This document shows positions 60,443-64,000 of a stretch of 64,000 nt of DNA, in pieces. The stretch spans positions 145,173-209,172 of the forward strand of contig WTPW01000489.1 in assembly GCA_009809945.1 (NCBI GenBank). Direction: 5' to 3'. The notes beneath the pieces were generated by a model that was not told where the DNA came from, ran no database searches, and was given only the letters and a program-made list of their open reading frames with translations. How positions within the stretch are numbered: position 1 is the first letter of the stretch; every line of letters starts with the position of its first letter. A program made the position numbers and the translations under genes. The DNA is from Gigaspora margarita. Lineage: Eukaryota > Glomeromycota > Glomeromycetes > Diversisporales > Gigasporaceae.

Positions 60443-60700
60443 TTTATCATGGTTTGAAAAATGATGTGACTTTTGATCACCTAATTGTTAACCAGTTGCA
60501 CAATTGTAAAAGATTGTAAAGTGTGTTTTTGACCAAAAATTCAATATTTATTAGTCATATCTATTCTTACTAAAAAATTATCATACAATTGCACAACTGG
60601 ACAACAATCAGGTGATTGCTCAAGTAATTGTATTTGATTCAGTAATCTACAAATTTGATCAAAAGTTACATTATTCAAACCACGATAAATTATAGTAAGT
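60443..60700. mobile_element. Foldback MITE of about 255 bp
   Basis: Arms TTATCATGGTTTGAAAAATG ... TTTTGATCA and the inverse TGATCAAAAGTTACATTATT ... CCACGATAA. A second inner pair surrounds CAGTTGCACAATTGTA. The target duplication cannot be read because the arms end in TTA/TAA. Confidence 0.65.
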
Positions 60701-62160
60701 GCATTGTTATGGTTTTCTAAAATGATATACCAGGAATGGAGTTCATAAACTTAGTTAATTTATGAATATTTGCAATTTAATTTCATTTCAGTTTGTGAGT
60801 ATAAAATAATATTTATTAATTTAAGTATCTAAAATAACTATTAATATTTTTTAACTTTTAATTTATAGTACTTTATTAGTAATAAAGTCATTTGAAGAAA
60901 ATTTGTATTTAATGATACCTACCTGAATTATTCTTAAATTAAACAAATAGAAGTGACAAATTAGTTGATATAATAGCAAATACAATAATCAGAATGTTTT
61001 AGTTATATTGGGATCTTTTAGTACACTATATTTTTATTTTATTTTTTGTGTAAATACAAAAAAAAAAAAAACCTAATTAAAGTTTTAATTTCAAATAGCT
61101 AATTTGTAAGTATAGAATTTTTTAATAATTCTAAGTAATTAAATTAAGTTATTCAAGTTATGAATATTTATTACTTATTCTAATTTCGATTACTTTATAG
61201 CACTTAGTGAATATAAAAAATTTTATTAATCTAATACTTACAGGGCAACAAATAGGCATAGTAAGCAATTTTGGCAAGTGTGATAATAATACTTTATTGC
61301 TACAAATTTGTGCTATTGTATTTTTGAAGTGAATAAAACATTAATCAATAACAGTACAATTCTTTTCTAAAGTTAACTTGAGTATAGCAAGAAATATATA
61401 CATATATATGTATATTACTTTTAACCTTAAATAAGATAGATAGTGCATAAGCACCACCTGTCGAGCTAGAATTAGATATAGTAAATATGCTTATATTTAA
61501 ATGTTGAATATGTACATTAGAGTAGGAGGCAGTAAAATTTTTGGGCATGCCTCAGCCTGAGGCATGCTCTACTTATCATGCCCTAGTTATGCCTAGTATA
61601 TAAATCATACTATATTATCACAAAATAATATGTACTTACACAGTGTTTTGATTGCCTGCACACTATTTTGAGTGTGCGCATGTGTGTTATTTTGAGGTAA
61701 CCCAATTTTTTATCCTGTACTGGGCTGAAAATCTAAACCTTATATATATATATAGGAACAATTAACCTATTGTTGAGCTTCTACGTAGCGATAGTAAAAG
61801 GCAAATTATTTATTTTTTAAAACTGCATATATATAAAGTATCACCTGTAGATTTATGATCTATTTTTCTTTGTTCTTTGGTATCATTAGCAGCACTCTAA
61901 GGCTATTATAGTTCTAGCTTTAAAAAGAATGTGCAAAAATATTCATCTATTTCAAAAATTATATTCTAGTATTAAATCAAAAAGAATAGCTATAACAATT
62001 TATTATCCTGCTAGAATAAGGGTAGCACTAATTGAACATTTAATAATAATTATTCTTGAAGCAATTAAAGCTGAAAAGAATAAATATGAAGCATTTGTTG
62101 AACACCTTTGTTATGCATTCGATTAAATAGTATTCTATATATAGTGGGCACTATTTCAGG
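60700..62160. other. No certain gene; one unexplained frame at 61929-62126
   Basis: The 65-codon plus frame at 61929-62126 ends in VALIEHLIIIILEAIKAEKN and KYEAFVEHLCYAFD, an ordinary amphipathic composition, but it has no family match. The rest (60840-61400) is AT-rich. 61545-61720 has GGCATGCCTCAGCCTGAGGC and TTTTGAGTGTGCGCATG words without a clear element. Confidence 0.3.
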
Positions 62161-62177
62161 ATGCACATGGGCATATT

Positions 62178-62350
62178 CCTTCAAAAATAAGCACCCTCCA
62201 AAAATAAGCACCCGCTACAATTCATATATACCTGAAAATAAGCACCTCTTATATAATTGAAATAAGCAGCTAAATATCAAATCATTCGAATTATTAGTTG
62301 AGATTATACCTGAAAATAAGCACCCCTGTAGTAAAAAAAGGGTGCTTATC
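62178..62350. mobile_element. Small element with AAAATAAGCACCC repeats
   Basis: AAAATAAGCACCC occurs four times forward and its inverse GGGTGCTTATC closes the right side at 62340-62350. This resembles the ends of small TIR elements. Boundaries uncertain. Confidence 0.5.
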
Positions 62351-62359
62351 ATCTGCAAA

Positions 62360-62580
62360 TTTTATATATAGATATTAATCGATATATAACACTTAATTGT
62401 TTTATATCGATTATAAAATATCGTTATATATGATTAATTGGATAAAAAATCGATATATATCTAAATTGATATATATTATTTTTTTATATTAAATCGTTAT
62501 ATATCTATAAATCGATTATAATCAGAATTATTTGAAACGATATATAACGATTAACAGATCTTTAACGATTACATAATGTT
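62360..62580. repeat. Second ATCGATATAT cluster
   Basis: Repeated AATCGATATATATC and AACGATATATAAC words, as at 301-440, end at a TTTTGACCGTCACCGGGT stretch before a run of A. Confidence 0.5.
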
Positions 62581-62592
62581 TTGACCGTCACC

Positions 62593-62635
<43 letters not shown>

Positions 62636-62785
62636 NNNNNNNNNNNNNNNNNNNNNNNNNNNNNNNNNNNNNNNNNNNNNNNNNNNNNNNNNNNNNNNNN
62701 NNNNNNNNNNNNNNNNNNNNNNNNNNNNNNNNNNNNNNNNNNNNNNNNNNNNNNNNNNNNNNNNNNNNNNNNNNNNNNNNNNNNN
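62636..62785. other. Assembly gap (Ns) between poly-A and poly-T
   Basis: 150 Ns follow about 40 A and precede about 12 T. A homopolymer inverted repeat probably stopped the assembly. Confidence 0.95.
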
Positions 62786-62824
62786 TTTTTTTTTTTAATA
62801 TTTCGAATATATTCGAAATATTTT

Positions 62825-63130
62825 AGGTCTGGGCTGGATCTGTAGATCTGTATCCTAAATCATACCAAGGATGCGTTTAATTAATATTTTCAAAATGTTT
62901 CGATTTGTTTCGAAATGTTTCGATAATCATAGTACAAGATCAGATTAGATCTTTGTTTATTTTTTTTGTTTATAATTTAGATCTTCTATCACTTTTACAT
63001 TGTTTTTTCGTTTTCACTTTGTTTTTTTTTGTTACGTTTCGTTTCGTTTAGTATCATTTTTTTCTTTTATTTATTATTATTTTTAATTTTTTTTATTTTA
63101 TTTCTACAAAAAAACACTTTTTGGCATGAA
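62825..63130 (-). repeat. Inverted copy of the window-start A-rich repeat
   Basis: On the minus strand: T/A-rich body, AGATCTAATCTGATCTTGTA, then TACAGATCTACAGATCC and CCTAAAATATTTCGAATATA. It is colinear with 560-1165. Confidence 0.75.
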
Positions 63131-63490
63131 ATATAGAGACTTTCCATCACTTTGCGCAAGGCAACGCATTGGTGTTGTCCTAGTTGGTGTTATCGCTAGT
63201 GTTGTAGTTGATGTCGTCATTGGTGTCGTCGTTGGAATTGTCGCTAGCTTGTGTCATTGGTGTTCTTGTGGAATAGCTTTACGTGCCTCTTGGTATTCTT
63301 GTAGATAGTATTGCATAAATTTTTAGTGTTCTTGTAGGTGGTCTATTTGTTTTTTTTCTCTTGCGCTCATATTGGGTGGTCTTGCTCATTTCTCTTGCAT
63401 TTGTATAGGGTGGTCTTGCTCGTTCTTTTGTGTTCATACGGGGTCATATGGGTAATTTTTCTTGTTCCTCTTGTGTTTGTACAGGTGGTA
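63126..63490 (+). repeat. GTTGTCGTC trinucleotide-rich and TTGCTC minisatellite
   Basis: 63160-63250 repeats GGTGTCGTCGTTGG-like units (the V/G/I frame here follows from that). 63360-63490 repeats GGGTGGTCTTGCTCATTTCT then CTTGCATTTGTATA about three times. 63490-64000 is T-rich with GCGAAAATAAGCGAATATAA words. No gene. Confidence 0.55.
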
Positions 63491-64000
63491 TAACACTAAC
63501 ACTTCTGAGAATAGTTTTTTTATTTTTTTTACTTACTATTTTTTTAGAAAGTAGCGAAAATAAGCGAATATAAGCAAATAGAAGCGAGAGGTTTTATTTT
63601 TATTTTTATTCAGTTTGCTTTTATTCCGTTGTTTTCTTTTTACTTATTTCTTTAATTTTTATTTTTTTATTATTCCAGTACATTGCGAAAACCTTCAACA
63701 ATTTCTAAATTATAAGAAATGAACTCTTACTTTAGGAAAATAGAGATTTGGAGCTTTGTTTTTTTTTTATTTAGTTTGCTTACGTTTTTGTTTTTGTTTG
63801 TTTTTCTTTTTTTTTACTTATTTTTTTAATTTTATTTTATTTATTCCTGACTTTTTTCGAAACTTTGCAAGAAAACGATCTGACTTTTCTGGTACTTGCA
63901 AGAACAACAACTCTAATTCTCTGACACTTTGCAAAAAGTAGTAAATATAAGCGATGAAGTGTGAAAGTAGTTAAAAATTATTACTATTTTTTCATTTTTG

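Noticed and set aside
63126..63308. 60-codon V/G-rich frame
   Set aside because: Translation of a GTT/GTC trinucleotide-type repeat.

Overview
The window is very AT-rich eukaryotic DNA. It has short GT-AG introns, a diverged TKL-type protein kinase gene, Sel1-like repeat fragments and a dense mass of decayed transposable elements. I infer an arbuscular mycorrhizal (Glomeromycotina, Rhizophagus-like) fungal nuclear genome; this rests on protein style and composition, not on a database search. Nothing looks bacterial or organellar.

Only one gene looks intact: a three-exon kinase on the plus strand (32369-33575). Everything else coding is broken. From left to right: (1) 1-1165, low-complexity DNA with a duplicated A-rich repeat. 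(2) 1455-10735, one decayed multi-domain gene (zinc-ribbon CPGC...CPNC, PGQLHEEMNM motif) cut by at least seven DNA-transposon insertions, one of which is itself a four-level nest. (3) 11930-20600, mostly non-autonomous terminal-inverted-repeat (TIR) elements, including a GC-rich GGTGACC minisatellite element and an element carrying telomere-like CCCTAA repeats. (4) 21323-30410, a degenerate Ty3/Gypsy retrotransposon on the minus strand with Sel1-like repeat coding between RNase H and integrase. (5) 32369-33575, the kinase. (6) 35330-36450, hAT transposase remnant. (7) 36475-39870, a palindromic satellite with a tRNA-headed retroposon inserted in it. (8) 39945-46120, a LINE-type retrotransposon (endonuclease, reverse transcriptase, RNase H) on the minus strand, itself hit by four TIR elements. 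(9) 47997-53119, a 5.1 kb TIR element with TAA target duplications filled by a degenerate ~100 bp satellite. (10) 53270-59000, hAT and MULE transposase remnants plus nested elements with 7-, 8- and 9-bp target-site duplications. (11) 59135-64000, tandem repeats, a second tRNA-headed retroposon, and a return of the window-start repeat in inverted orientation.

The most informative feature is the fossil record of insertions. Many elements have both ends and exact target-site duplications (TA, TAA, TTAA, 7-9 bp), and one pair gives a filled site and an empty site of the same host element within the window. These allow the insertion order and the superfamilies to be inferred from sequence alone. 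Assembly gaps lie at 47170-47285 and 62636-62785, with a few single Ns in the satellite.
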